Positions 8,377 through 16,475 of a stretch of 38,342 nt of DNA are shown here, piece after piece. The translations under genes and the position numbers were made by a program. The notes below the pieces were generated by a model. That model was not told where the DNA came from, did not search any database, and saw only the letters and a program-made list of their open reading frames with translations. How positions within the stretch are numbered: the stretch's first letter is position 1; every line of letters begins with the position of its first letter. Source of the stretch: Streptomyces sp. NL15-2K (GTDB lineage Bacteria > Actinomycetota > Actinomycetes > Streptomycetales > Streptomycetaceae); NCBI RefSeq assembly GCF_030551255.1, contig NZ_CP130631.1:1-38342 (forward strand), in the 5' to 3' direction.

Positions 8377-8680
8377 CTTTGCCGCCTGCGCCCACACCGG
8401 CATCCGCTCATGCATCGCCGCCCCCAGGTCCGCCGCCAGCCGTCCCGCCCATAGGGCATGGAACAGCGCGGGAAGCACTACCAGCGGATCCCCGATCCTG
8501 CGTACGCCCTCCCACAGCGGCGCGGGCTCGGCGAACGCCTCCTGCAGTGCCGCAGCCAGCAACTGACCACCGTGGTGCCGCGGGTGCCGGTATCCGGCCA
8601 GCCAGGTCATATTGCGCCGGTAGACCGAATCGACAGGCCCGAGCACCCAGTACCGCCAGCCCGCCGCCGTACAGATTTTG
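8374..8680 (-). pseudogene. Remnant of an older TnsA-like gene (C-terminal part)
   Basis: The frame MTWLAGYRHPRHH followed by VVLPALFHALWAGRLAADLG corresponds to VRWLAGYRHPRYRD and TLPVLYHALWSGRLTADLT in the TnsA-like protein at 14976-15815. A further piece in another frame (VLGARACRFGLP) matches AVLGAACAAVGFTYRR. Homology stops near 8675-8680, ten or so bases from the candidate transposon end at 8690, and the N-terminal half is nowhere to the right. The newer element therefore appears to have landed in this gene and replaced everything beyond it. Confidence 0.65.
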
Positions 8681-8689
8681 TGGCGTACC

Positions 8690-8722
8690 TGTCGTGCAGG
8701 CTAATTGATCTTGGTTGTGACC
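8690..8722 (+). repeat. Candidate transposon left end
   Basis: TGTCGTGCAGGCTAATTGAT and the bases just after it form a locally AT-rich stretch in GC-rich DNA. It starts with TGT, as Tn7/Tn5053-type ends do. It lies at the border where TnsA-remnant homology stops, and the intact tni genes follow to its right, with tniQ closest. A close relative is at 29246-29279 in the same orientation. The bases just outside are also similar (TGTGGCGTACC here, TGTGACGTACA there), which would fit a sequence-specific target. A short stretch to the right up to 8934 contains no gene. Confidence 0.55.
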
Positions 8723-8934
8723 TGCTGTTGCTCAGCTGTACTGAGTGGTACGTCTGTATTCCAGGGGAGGATTACGCCGGGCCGAGGCGTTGGCGATGGG
8801 CGATACGTGGGTTGAGCTGGCCGTGTTGCTCTGCGCAGTGAGCTGAGCGTCATGCCAGCTTTTGCGCAGTGTGGTCGGCGCGCCTGTAGGCAGGGGGAGT
8901 TGGCGGCTGTTCCCGGCTGGTGCAAGCGGGTTGT

Positions 8935-9846
8935 TCAGCGGGCGTACAGGCGTTGCCAGAGCAGGTCGTGGTCGGCGGGTGCGAGGCGGGGCAGCCGGAG
9001 GCGGTCGGCCAGGCGGTGGAGGAAGGCGGTCTGCTGCGCGCGTGTCAGGGGGTGCGAGGGCAGGCGGTCAAGGGCAGCGGCGAGGATGAGGGTCTCGGGG
9101 TGGATGACCAGGCTCCGGCAGGTCAGAGCTGGGGAGGCCGGGCCTGGAGGGATGTGGGGGTTGGCGTTGGTGAGGCGGTCAAGGCGTGTGAGCCACCGCT
9201 GGTGCAGGTGCTGTTGGTGGTCGTACCAGCGTGTCGTGATCGTCGATGCCCAGCTCAGGGAGGCCGTCGTCGCGCGGCGGGCTGTGGGGCGGGGCCGGGT
9301 GAGCTCGGGGACAGGGCGGATGTCGAGCGGGGCGGGCTGCCGGGAGTCGCTGGAAGCCTGCTGGTGGCGGGTGCAGATCATGATCCGGGGCGAGTTGGAC
9401 ACTGGGTGGATCCACGCGAGGGCGGCTTGGTGCGGGCTGCGGCGGATGGTGCAGGCGGTGCACGCCGGTAGCGGCTGCACGGCGGGCGGGACGGGCTGCC
9501 AGCGGGCGATGGCGGCGCGGGCCATGCCGATGGAGGCGGGTGGGGGCTGACGGGCCAGCGCGCGGGCGAGGTGTGCGGGCGGGATGCGGGTGAAGGCGGA
9601 CAGGCGGTGAGCGGCTTCGGCGCTGAGGTGGATGTCGGTGGCGGGCGGGGACGCGAAGGTACCGGTGGTGGCGATGTTCAGGCCGTCGAGGAGCTGGGCG
9701 GCGGTCAGTTGGTAGGTGCCTGCGAGGCGGGTGAGGTAGGAGGCTGCTGACTCGCGGGGCAGGGGCCTGGTCCGCAGGGCGCCGGGCTGGGACGGCCACA
9801 TCGTGCGTGCCCGCACCACAGGGCTGCTCCAGGCGTGCGCGGTCAC
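8935..9846 (-). CDS. tniQ: TniQ-family target-selection protein
   Basis: 303 residues. The N-terminus RTRPLPRESAASYLTRLAGT is the classical TniQ opening (P..E...S...R). A zinc-binding pattern follows with CTAC near residue 130 and CTRH near 160. TniQ/TnsD proteins bind the target DNA or a guide complex and recruit the TniB/TnsC ATPase. It is the last gene of the transposition operon: its GTG start overlaps the tniB stop by 4 bases. The nearest transposon end motif is about 210 bases beyond its stop, the usual place for this gene. It is shorter than TnsD of Tn7, as Tn5053-type TniQ proteins are. Confidence 0.85.
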   Translation of the reverse strand: MTAHAWSSPVVRARTMWPSQPGALRTRPLPRESAASYLTRLAGTYQLTAAQLLDGLNIATTGTFASPPATDIHLSAEAAHRLSAFTRIPPAHLARALARQPPPASIGMARAAIARWQPVPPAVQPLPACTACTIRRSPHQAALAWIHPVSNSPRIMICTRHQQASSDSRQPAPLDIRPVPELTRPRPTARRATTASLSWASTITTRWYDHQQHLHQRWLTRLDRLTNANPHIPPGPASPALTCRSLVIHPETLILAAALDRLPSHPLTRAQQTAFLHRLADRLRLPRLAPADHDLLWQRLYAR

Positions 9847-10880
9847 CGGCTGCTGGGTCGGGTGCGGCGGCTCGTCGGGGTTCGGGGCCGGTAGTGCTCC
9901 TCGGCGAGGTGGTCCAGCGCGATGGAGTCCAGCAGTGTCTTGGTGATGCGTTCTTGGCCGTCGAGGATGGCTTCGATGGCCGCCTGGCGGATGAGGCGGG
10001 AGAGGCTGCCGATGCGTCCAGCGGTCCGTTCGTGCAGGTAGGGGGCGAGCCTCGGCAGGCTGCCGGTGCGGTGGGCGTGCAGGTCGAGGGCCGCTTCCAG
10101 CGCGGCGATGAGTTCACGGAACGGCTCGCGTGATCCGGCGCGGGCGGGCAGTGCCCCGCAGTCGATGAGTGAGGCGCGTCCGGCCAGTTGCGCGCCGCGG
10201 ACCCCGCTGAAGACGGTGCTGGTGGTGACGTCGATGCCCGCGTACACGAACGTGGCGCCGACGCGCTCGGTGAGGTCCTTGAGCCAGTCGGCGGCCTCCG
10301 CTCCGCTGGAGCTGCGGGGGTTGAGCCGGTGGATCTCGTCGATCAGCACCAGTTTCACTCCGGCCGCGGTGTAGGTGTGGCAGACGGCGGTCGTGATCTG
10401 CGCGGTGGTCATGCGGGTGGTGACGGGGATACCGAGATAGCGGGCGAACTCGCAGGCCAGGGTCTTGGCGGTGGCGCCGGGCGGAACCAGCACATACGCC
10501 ACGGGCACGCTGGTGTCGCCCGGGGCGGCGCGGCGGGTGTGGGCCAGGTGGCAGGTCCGGCCGACCTCGAGCAGGGCGGTGGTCTTGCCGGTGGTGGCCG
10601 GCCCGGTGACGATCAGGGACGGTCGGGCGGTGACGCTCTGGCTGCGGCCGAGGATCATCAGCGTGCGCACGTTGCGCGAGAGGCTTTCGATGGCCGGGGT
10701 ACGCACGGTGACGAACTGCGAGTGGTAGGCCAGGCGTTCCTCCAACGAGCGTGCCGGCTGGCCCGGTTGCGGGGGAGCGGGCGGGGCGGTGTGGGCGAAC
10801 CGGGCGAACGCATCGAACGTGGTGACCGTCCCGGGGGAGGCATCCTCGGCGGCGGGCGTGGTGTGGGGGCTGGTGGTCAC
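9843..10880 (-). CDS. tniB: TniB/TnsC-type AAA+ ATPase, transposition regulator
   Basis: 345 residues. The Walker A motif GPATTGKTTALLE is near residue 92 and Walker B KLVLIDEIHRL near 185, followed by sensor-like segments and a C-terminal helical region (GRIGSLSRLIRQAAIEAIL). In Tn7-like and Tn5053-like systems this ATPase polymerises on DNA at the site marked by TniQ and activates the transposase. It is joined by 4-base GTGA overlaps to tniA upstream and tniQ downstream, so all three are translationally coupled. Motifs look intact. Confidence 0.9.
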   Translation of the reverse strand: MTTSPHTTPAAEDASPGTVTTFDAFARFAHTAPPAPPQPGQPARSLEERLAYHSQFVTVRTPAIESLSRNVRTLMILGRSQSVTARPSLIVTGPATTGKTTALLEVGRTCHLAHTRRAAPGDTSVPVAYVLVPPGATAKTLACEFARYLGIPVTTRMTTAQITTAVCHTYTAAGVKLVLIDEIHRLNPRSSSGAEAADWLKDLTERVGATFVYAGIDVTTSTVFSGVRGAQLAGRASLIDCGALPARAGSREPFRELIAALEAALDLHAHRTGSLPRLAPYLHERTAGRIGSLSRLIRQAAIEAILDGQERITKTLLDSIALDHLAEEHYRPRTPTSRRTRPSSR

Positions 10881-12976
10881 CAGTGCTCGGCCTCCTCAAA
10901 GGCGTCATACAGCGCGTAGCGGCCCACAGGCGGGGAGAGCTCCTCGCCCTCGGCGAGGTGCCCGTCAGCGTCAGGGGAGTGGGCTTCGAGAGCGTCGAGA
11001 CTGTCCTCGGCCCGTATGTCGTCATCTGCCGTCTGCACCGTGCTTGTCGCCGCCGCGTGGCGCGCCGCTGCTGCGGAGGGTGTGCCGGTGCCGGGCAGGG
11101 GGCGGGCCCGCCGCAGGACCTGGTCGGCTGCTTCGGCCAGGTCGGCCTCGTGCCGCTCGCGGTCTGCGCGCTGGTGGAGGGTGCCGCGGATGTGGCGCCA
11201 GGCGGTCTCGCTCATCGGGGCATGGACGTGGTCGCGGTGGATCCACGGGATCTCGTGCAGGCGTCCGTCGGGCAGGCGGATGTAGACCTGCCGCACGTCG
11301 TGCGGGTTGAGGTGGACCTCCCACTTGCCGCCGGGATGGGTGGGACAGAGCCGGCCGCGGTGCTCGTTCAGGATGGCGTGGTCGTAGGTGCGGTAGTTGA
11401 TACGGATGCCCCGGCCGGTGACGGGGTTGAAGCGCACGGGCAGCAGTTCCGTGTAGTCGGCCCCGGTCAGCGGCAGCGGCACGTACCCGGAGGTGCCCAG
11501 CAGTGCGCTCCACATCTCGTTCGGGGCCAGCGCCTTCTTCGGCAGGACCGGGTGGCGCAGCCCGTCGTGGGGGCGGTGCTGCCAGCACGCGGTGACCCAC
11601 TCATCCAGCAGCTCCTGCAGCTGAGCCACGGTGAAGTGCGCCTCGTCCTCCACCGCGTGACCGCGCTCGAGGACGTGGGAGCCGGTGTAACCGGCGACGT
11701 GCTGCGCGAACAGCGAGTTGATACTCCCGAACGTCCGCTCGACGGCACCCTTGGCGGCCGGCGAGCGCGGCGGGGCGGGCTGCACACTGACGCCCAGGGT
11801 CTCGCAGGCGGCCAGGAACGCGGCGGAGACGAACACCCGCCCACGGTCGATGATGATCGTCTCGGGCACCACCACCGGCCGCGCCGCTGCCTGCTCCAGG
11901 CGCGCATCGAGAGCGAGCAGCCGGTCGTAGGGGATGGCCGCATGGGCCAAGTGCAGATGTTCGGGCCAGCCGGGCCGCGCCGGGTGGGGCACGGCCATCT
12001 CCGCCAGCAGCAGGGCCGCGTCCACCGCCTGGGTGCTCTCCTCGCGCAGCACGGCCGCCACCACCGACCGCGTCGCCACATCCAGGGCGATGGTCAGCTC
12101 CGGGCGTACCGGGCGGCCGTCCTCGCCCACGGCCATCACATCCAGCCGGGTGGTGTCGACCTGCACCAGCTCGCCCGGCCGCAGCGCCATCGTCGGCGTG
12201 AACGGTCGCGTCGGCGTGGTGGTGGCGGTGCGGGCGGGGCGGCCGGGATGCTCCAGCGGGTCGGCCAGTACCCGCACCAGCCGGTTGAACGTCGACGGCG
12301 CAGGCAGCGCTACGGCGCCCGGCCCGTGGGTGTCGGCCAGGATCTGCCCGGTCAGCTGTCGCAGCCCCTTCAGCGTGCCCTTGGACCGGCCGCGCTGGCG
12401 GCGCAGCGCCTCCAGCACGGCGGCCACCACCCGCTCATCAGCTCGCCCCGTCGCACGGGCCGGCCTGTGGCGGGGGATCAGCCCCATCAGACCGTGGGCG
12501 CGGTAGCGGGCGCGCATGCGGCGCACGGTGGCCCGGCTGACCTTCGGCCAGCCCAGCCGGGCGAGTTCTTCGGCCTTGGCCTGCTCCCGCTCGGCCATCG
12601 ACGTGCGCTGCGGGTCGTACTCGGGCCGCGGCATCCCGCTGCTTGCCGGGCCGTCGGGCAGCCCGGTCTCGATCTCGCGGATGTGCCGCTGCCAGGCCAG
12701 GGCCCGCTCTCGCTCCCGCTCGGGCACCGTCTCCAGCAGCCCCCACGGCGGCACGGCGGCGGCCGGGGAGCCCGCCACGGTGAACGTGAGGTCGGCGAAG
12801 AGGAACGAGGCCAGCATCGACGCGGTCTGCCCCTGCTCGTCGACCAGCGTCACCGACGCCCCCATCAGGGCGACCACCTGCCAGGGCCGGCTCTGGAAAG
12901 TCACATACGCGCCCAGCTTCACCTGCCTGCTGCTGCCGGCGGCCACGGGGCGGCCCGGGCGGGCGGGCGCGCTCAC
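10877..12976 (-). CDS. tniA: TniA/TnsB-type DDE transposase, catalytically intact
   Basis: 699 residues from a GTG that overlaps the stop of the upstream paralogue (GTGA). Order of parts: a beta-rich N-terminal region, an HTH (VSRATVRRMRARYRAHGLMG), then an RNase-H-fold integrase core. Catalytic residues are Asp274 (LVQVDTTRLDV), Asp377 (IIIDRGRVF) and Glu413 (AKGAVERTFGSI), and a Mu-type C-terminal domain follows (HEIPWIHRDHV). It cuts and joins the 3' ends of the element. A longer N-terminal extension is possible in frame but would run through the upstream gene and has arginine/proline-rich shadow composition. It is downstream of a dead paralogue in the same operon. Confidence 0.9.
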   Translation of the reverse strand: MSAPARPGRPVAAGSSRQVKLGAYVTFQSRPWQVVALMGASVTLVDEQGQTASMLASFLFADLTFTVAGSPAAAVPPWGLLETVPERERERALAWQRHIREIETGLPDGPASSGMPRPEYDPQRTSMAEREQAKAEELARLGWPKVSRATVRRMRARYRAHGLMGLIPRHRPARATGRADERVVAAVLEALRRQRGRSKGTLKGLRQLTGQILADTHGPGAVALPAPSTFNRLVRVLADPLEHPGRPARTATTTPTRPFTPTMALRPGELVQVDTTRLDVMAVGEDGRPVRPELTIALDVATRSVVAAVLREESTQAVDAALLLAEMAVPHPARPGWPEHLHLAHAAIPYDRLLALDARLEQAAARPVVVPETIIIDRGRVFVSAAFLAACETLGVSVQPAPPRSPAAKGAVERTFGSINSLFAQHVAGYTGSHVLERGHAVEDEAHFTVAQLQELLDEWVTACWQHRPHDGLRHPVLPKKALAPNEMWSALLGTSGYVPLPLTGADYTELLPVRFNPVTGRGIRINYRTYDHAILNEHRGRLCPTHPGGKWEVHLNPHDVRQVYIRLPDGRLHEIPWIHRDHVHAPMSETAWRHIRGTLHQRADRERHEADLAEAADQVLRRARPLPGTGTPSAAAARHAAATSTVQTADDDIRAEDSLDALEAHSPDADGHLAEGEELSPPVGRYALYDAFEEAEHW

Positions 12977-14979
12977 CACTGCCCGGCCTCCGCCTGCGCG
13001 TCCCACACCGACCAGCCTGGCCCCTTCTCGCTTGCCCGGCGTCCCTGCACGGACACCTCCGCCACGCCCGGGCCCTCCGTCAAGGACCAAGCCTGCGTGG
13101 CCGCTTCGGTCTCTGCGCGCTGCTCGGCTGTGCCGGAGTCGTCGACCGGTGACGTCGGCTGGTTTCCGGGCCGGCGGGTGCGGGCGGTGACCGTCTGCGC
13201 GGTGCGCTGGTGCACGGTGGCGTCGAAGGGCCGCAGGCTGAGGGTGCTGTCCGTCCAGGCCAGCGGGTGCAGGTCTCCGTCGGGCAGCCGGATGTGCACC
13301 TGCCGCACGTCGTAGGGGTGGTGGTGCACCTCCCACCGGCCGTCGTCCGTGGTGGGGCAGGACCGCCCACGGTGCTCATCCAGACAGGTGGCGTCGTAGC
13401 GGCGCCGCCCCAGCCGGATGCCCGCCTCGGTGACCGCATGCCGCCCCGCGGGCAGCAGTTCGGCGAAGTGCCGGGCCCCCAGCGGCAGCGGCACCACTCC
13501 GGCGGCACCCAGCAGCACCTGCCACATCTCATCCGGGCTCAGCACCGCCCGGGGCATCAGCGGGTGCCGCAACGCCTCCTGGGGGCGGGTGTGCCACACG
13601 GCGGTGATCCACTCATCCAGCACATCCTGCAGGTGCAGCATGCTCAGCACGGCTTGCGGCGGCTGCCCCAGGCCGTCATCGCCGGGCCCGGCCGGCCGGG
13701 CGGCGGCGGCCACCCCGGCGGCATGCCGGGTGAACAGCCCGGCGAGCACCCGGACGGTTTCCGCAACCGCCCGGCCCCCCTGCCGCGCCGAGACGGCCTC
13801 CAGGCTGACACCGAGGCTTTCGCACACGCTGAGCAACCAGGACCCGGCGGCGGCTGTCGCCGGATCGAAGACCAGCGTCTCGGGGACGGCCACCGGCCGC
13901 ACCGCCGCCGCCTCCAGGCGCGCCTCCACACCCATCAGCCGCCCCGGAAGCGACTCGTGCGCTGTGCGCAGCATCTCCCGCCAGCCAGGACGCACGACGC
14001 GGGGCACGGCCATCTCGGCCAGCAGCACCGGCAACTGCAGGGGCACCGCCTGCCGGCCGTGCACCACGGCGGCCAGCACACAGCCCGTGGCCCCGTCCAC
14101 CGCCGCGGTCACCGACACCGCCACCGCACGGCCGTCCTCACCCACCACCGGCACACCCAGTGCAGCGGTGGCGACATGGACCCGCTCCGCAGGCCGCAAC
14201 GCAGGCGGCGCACCGCCCAGCCGGTACCGGCCGGTGGCGGTCCGCGCCGGGCTGCCCGGCGGCTCGGCCGGATCCGCCAGTGCCTTCACCAGCCGGTACA
14301 GCGACGCCTTCGCGGGCAGCTTCACCCGCCCCGGACCGTGCCGGTCCGCCACGATCTGTTCCGCCAGCTCGATGATCTGCTTCACCGTGGTCGCCTTGCG
14401 GCCGCGACACAGGCGCAGCGCCTCCAAAACGGCGGCCACCACCCGCTCGTCCGCGCGCCCCGTGCCTGACCGGCCGCGCAGGGACCGCCGGTCCACCAGA
14501 GCGAGCAGCCCCTGGCGGTGGTAGGCCAGCCGCATCCGCTGCACGGTCGCCCGGCTGACCCTCGTCCAGCCCAGCGCGGCCAACTCTGCCGCTTTGGCGT
14601 GCTCGCGCTCGGCGAGCGTGAACCGCTGCGGGTCGTACGCCTCCCGCACCTTGCCGCCGCTGCCCGGCCCGCCAGGCAGCCCGGTCTCGATCTCGCGGAT
14701 GTGCCGCTGCCACGCAAGAGCCTGCTCGCGGGCCGCCACCGGCAGCGCCGCCCACGTCTCGGCCGCCGGAAACTGAGGATCGGCCTGCCCGACGATCCTG
14801 AAGCCGCGAGCGGTCACCAGACGGGCTGCCAGCACACACCCCGTGGCCCCGTCATCGGCGGCCAGATACACCCGCCCGTCGACCAGACCGCTCACCTGCC
14901 AGGTGCGGCCCTCGAACTCGACCCGCGCACCCACCCCAACACCCCGCCCATCAGGGGCGGTTGATTCGTGCCTGCTCAA
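12973..14979 (-). CDS. TniA/TnsB paralogue lacking two catalytic residues
   Basis: 668 residues, co-linear with the active TniA at 10877-12976: same N-terminal region, same HTH (VSRATVQRMRLAYHRQGLLA), GRADERVVAAVLEALR, and the same Mu-type C-terminal part (DVRQVHIRLPDGDLHPLAW). In the integrase core the first Asp is Ala270 (VHVATAALGV against VQVDTTRLDV). The second Asp is kept (Asp372), and the Glu position holds Ala406 (GRAVAETV against KGAVERTF). It therefore should not cut or join DNA. Because the frame is intact and coupled at both sides (TTGA and GTGA overlaps), it is probably selected as a structural or end-binding partner. TTG start. Confidence 0.85.
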   Translation of the reverse strand: MSRHESTAPDGRGVGVGARVEFEGRTWQVSGLVDGRVYLAADDGATGCVLAARLVTARGFRIVGQADPQFPAAETWAALPVAAREQALAWQRHIREIETGLPGGPGSGGKVREAYDPQRFTLAEREHAKAAELAALGWTRVSRATVQRMRLAYHRQGLLALVDRRSLRGRSGTGRADERVVAAVLEALRLCRGRKATTVKQIIELAEQIVADRHGPGRVKLPAKASLYRLVKALADPAEPPGSPARTATGRYRLGGAPPALRPAERVHVATAALGVPVVGEDGRAVAVSVTAAVDGATGCVLAAVVHGRQAVPLQLPVLLAEMAVPRVVRPGWREMLRTAHESLPGRLMGVEARLEAAAVRPVAVPETLVFDPATAAAGSWLLSVCESLGVSLEAVSARQGGRAVAETVRVLAGLFTRHAAGVAAAARPAGPGDDGLGQPPQAVLSMLHLQDVLDEWITAVWHTRPQEALRHPLMPRAVLSPDEMWQVLLGAAGVVPLPLGARHFAELLPAGRHAVTEAGIRLGRRRYDATCLDEHRGRSCPTTDDGRWEVHHHPYDVRQVHIRLPDGDLHPLAWTDSTLSLRPFDATVHQRTAQTVTARTRRPGNQPTSPVDDSGTAEQRAETEAATQAWSLTEGPGVAEVSVQGRRASEKGPGWSVWDAQAEAGQW

Positions 14980-15815
14980 CGTGCCTGCTGCTCCCGCTCG
15001 CTGCCGTCCGCGGCCGGATCGGACGGGCCGGGGCAGACGAGGGTGTGCCCGCCCAGCGGCCGGGTCAGGTCCGCGGTCAACCGCCCGCTCCACAACGCGT
15101 GGTAGAGCACCGGCAGCGTGCTCAGGACCTCACCCGCCGCCGCGGCCCCCGCCATCAAAGCCCGCGGGGCGGCGAACGCCTCCAGCACCGCCTGTTCCAG
15201 CCCGCCCGCATCGCGGTAGCGGGGATGGCGGTAGCCGGCCAGCCACCGCACGTTCGCCGCCACCACCGCATCCGGCGCCAGCAGCCGCCGGTAGGTGAAC
15301 CCCACCGCCGCACACGCCGCCCCCAGCACCGCGGCCGCGCGCGCGGCACGATCCCCGGCGGGCCCGGTGCTCGCGGGACAGTCAGCCACGAGAGCACGCC
15401 CGTCGGCGTAGCGGGCGAACACCTGCGGCACCCACGTCAGCACGCGCCCGGTGCCGGGATCACGCCAGATCAGCCGCACCGGCCGCGCCGACAACCCCAC
15501 CACCTGCGGATCACGGTCCAAAATCATCAGCTGCATGCACATCGCCTGCGACCCGTGCGGTACGTGACCGCTGGTGGTGGCCGACCACCACCAGCCCGGT
15601 CCCCACCTGCGCCCGGGCACCACCGGGAAGGCCGCCACCGGCTGGAACTGCTCGAACCGAACGGCCGCGGCGGCCTCGACCCAGCGGCGTTGCACGAGAG
15701 TGCCGTCCCCCTCGGTGAACTCTGCCTCCACCGCACCCGGTTCCGGCACCCGGTAGGCACTGCCCGCGACGGCAGGTAAGCCGTCTTGGCTGCTGTCGAT
15801 GATCACGTGCTCCAC
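14976..15815 (-). CDS. tnsA-like: TnsA-like protein with degenerate nuclease site
   Basis: 279 residues. It sits in the tnsA position at the head of the transposition operon. Its middle follows the fold order of actinobacterial TnsA-like proteins (MLLD.DP.V.G...QP...TW), here ILDRDPQVVGLSARPVRLIW and TWVPQVFARYADGRALVADC. The Glu normally found in ESxLE is absent from the corresponding SGHVPHGSQAMCMQ. The Asp expected in the HxPDxF block is a glutamine in WVPQVF. No Lys follows in VADCPAS. The 5'-strand nuclease is probably inactive, which would leave transposition replicative or make this a purely structural subunit. The C-terminal half (WLAGYRHPRYRD) is shared with the remnant at 8374. GTG start; position uncertain by a few codons. 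Confidence 0.65.
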   Translation of the reverse strand: MEHVIIDSSQDGLPAVAGSAYRVPEPGAVEAEFTEGDGTLVQRRWVEAAAAVRFEQFQPVAAFPVVPGRRWGPGWWWSATTSGHVPHGSQAMCMQLMILDRDPQVVGLSARPVRLIWRDPGTGRVLTWVPQVFARYADGRALVADCPASTGPAGDRAARAAAVLGAACAAVGFTYRRLLAPDAVVAANVRWLAGYRHPRYRDAGGLEQAVLEAFAAPRALMAGAAAAGEVLSTLPVLYHALWSGRLTADLTRPLGGHTLVCPGPSDPAADGSEREQQAR

Positions 15816-15997
15816 ACAACGTCATACCGGCCATGGCGCGCAGGAGAACCGGCCAGTAACTCCAACTGCCTTGCCGCGAGAACCGGTTGTCCTGTGCGGG
15901 GGCCAGGATGCCGCCTGGGGCGCGCTGGTGTCAGTGCGCATCTCTGCACTTTCCCGTCCGGGCCGCCAGGTGAGCAGGCGCCGGATCGGCTGCGCCG

Positions 15998-16318
15998 CTA
16001 TCCCAGAGACGACAGCACCCATCCCGAGTCGTCTTCGCCGGAACCGAACCGGATCAGGGCGCCGGACGGCATCGCCGCACCGCGCGCGAGCGTGTCGACG
16101 AAGGCGTCTGCGAACGCGTTGACCTGCTCGCGCCCCGCACCCTGGTCGTCATCGCGGACACCGGAGTCGAGCCACAGGTGGTCGCGGTGCCCCGTGACCT
16201 TCAGCATGATCTTGAACGTTTCGTGGTGGTAGTGCGGATCGCTCACGGCGACGCCCACGACGGTGTCACCGCGCACCAGGTTGTCACCGACGCGTACCCA
16301 CACATCGCGTTTGGCCAC
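15998..16318 (-). CDS. Unknown small protein inside the transposition/telomere block
   Basis: 106 residues with an ATG start. It opens MAKRDVWVRVGDNLVRGDTV, followed by a strand-rich segment (FKIMLKVTGHRDHLWLDSGV) and a helix (VNAFADAFVDTLARG), a mixed alpha/beta look. Composition and codon use fit a real gene. No family recognised. It lies between the 407-residue unknown gene and the TnsA-like gene, all on the minus strand, so it may be an accessory transposition or telomere component, or cargo. Confidence 0.6.
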   Translation of the reverse strand: MAKRDVWVRVGDNLVRGDTVVGVAVSDPHYHHETFKIMLKVTGHRDHLWLDSGVRDDDQGAGREQVNAFADAFVDTLARGAAMPSGALIRFGSGEDDSGWVLSSLG

Positions 16319-16475
16319 TGCTCCCCACTTCCCCCGCCCGGCCGCATCAGCAGCCTGAGCGTAGCCGTCTCGGGCCCGCCTCTGGCTGAGCCGGAGAGTC
16401 GGCCCACCAAGGAAAGACTCAGTCTGCGGCTTTCATGCTGACCCTTTGCAGCCCGGGGCCTGGCGGCGGCCGGGG

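Noticed and set aside
10883..13315. Very long plus-strand open frame (~810 codons) opposite the tniA genes
   Set aside because: It is antisense to a clear DDE transposase with ordered motifs. High GC leaves complementary frames open, and its composition (Gly/Arg/His-rich, no domains) is shadow-like.
12977..13336. N-terminal extension of the active TniA to 13336
   Set aside because: It would overlap 360 bases of the upstream paralogue and reads as Arg/Pro/His-rich shadow. The GTG at 12976 matches the 4-base overlap pattern of the operon.
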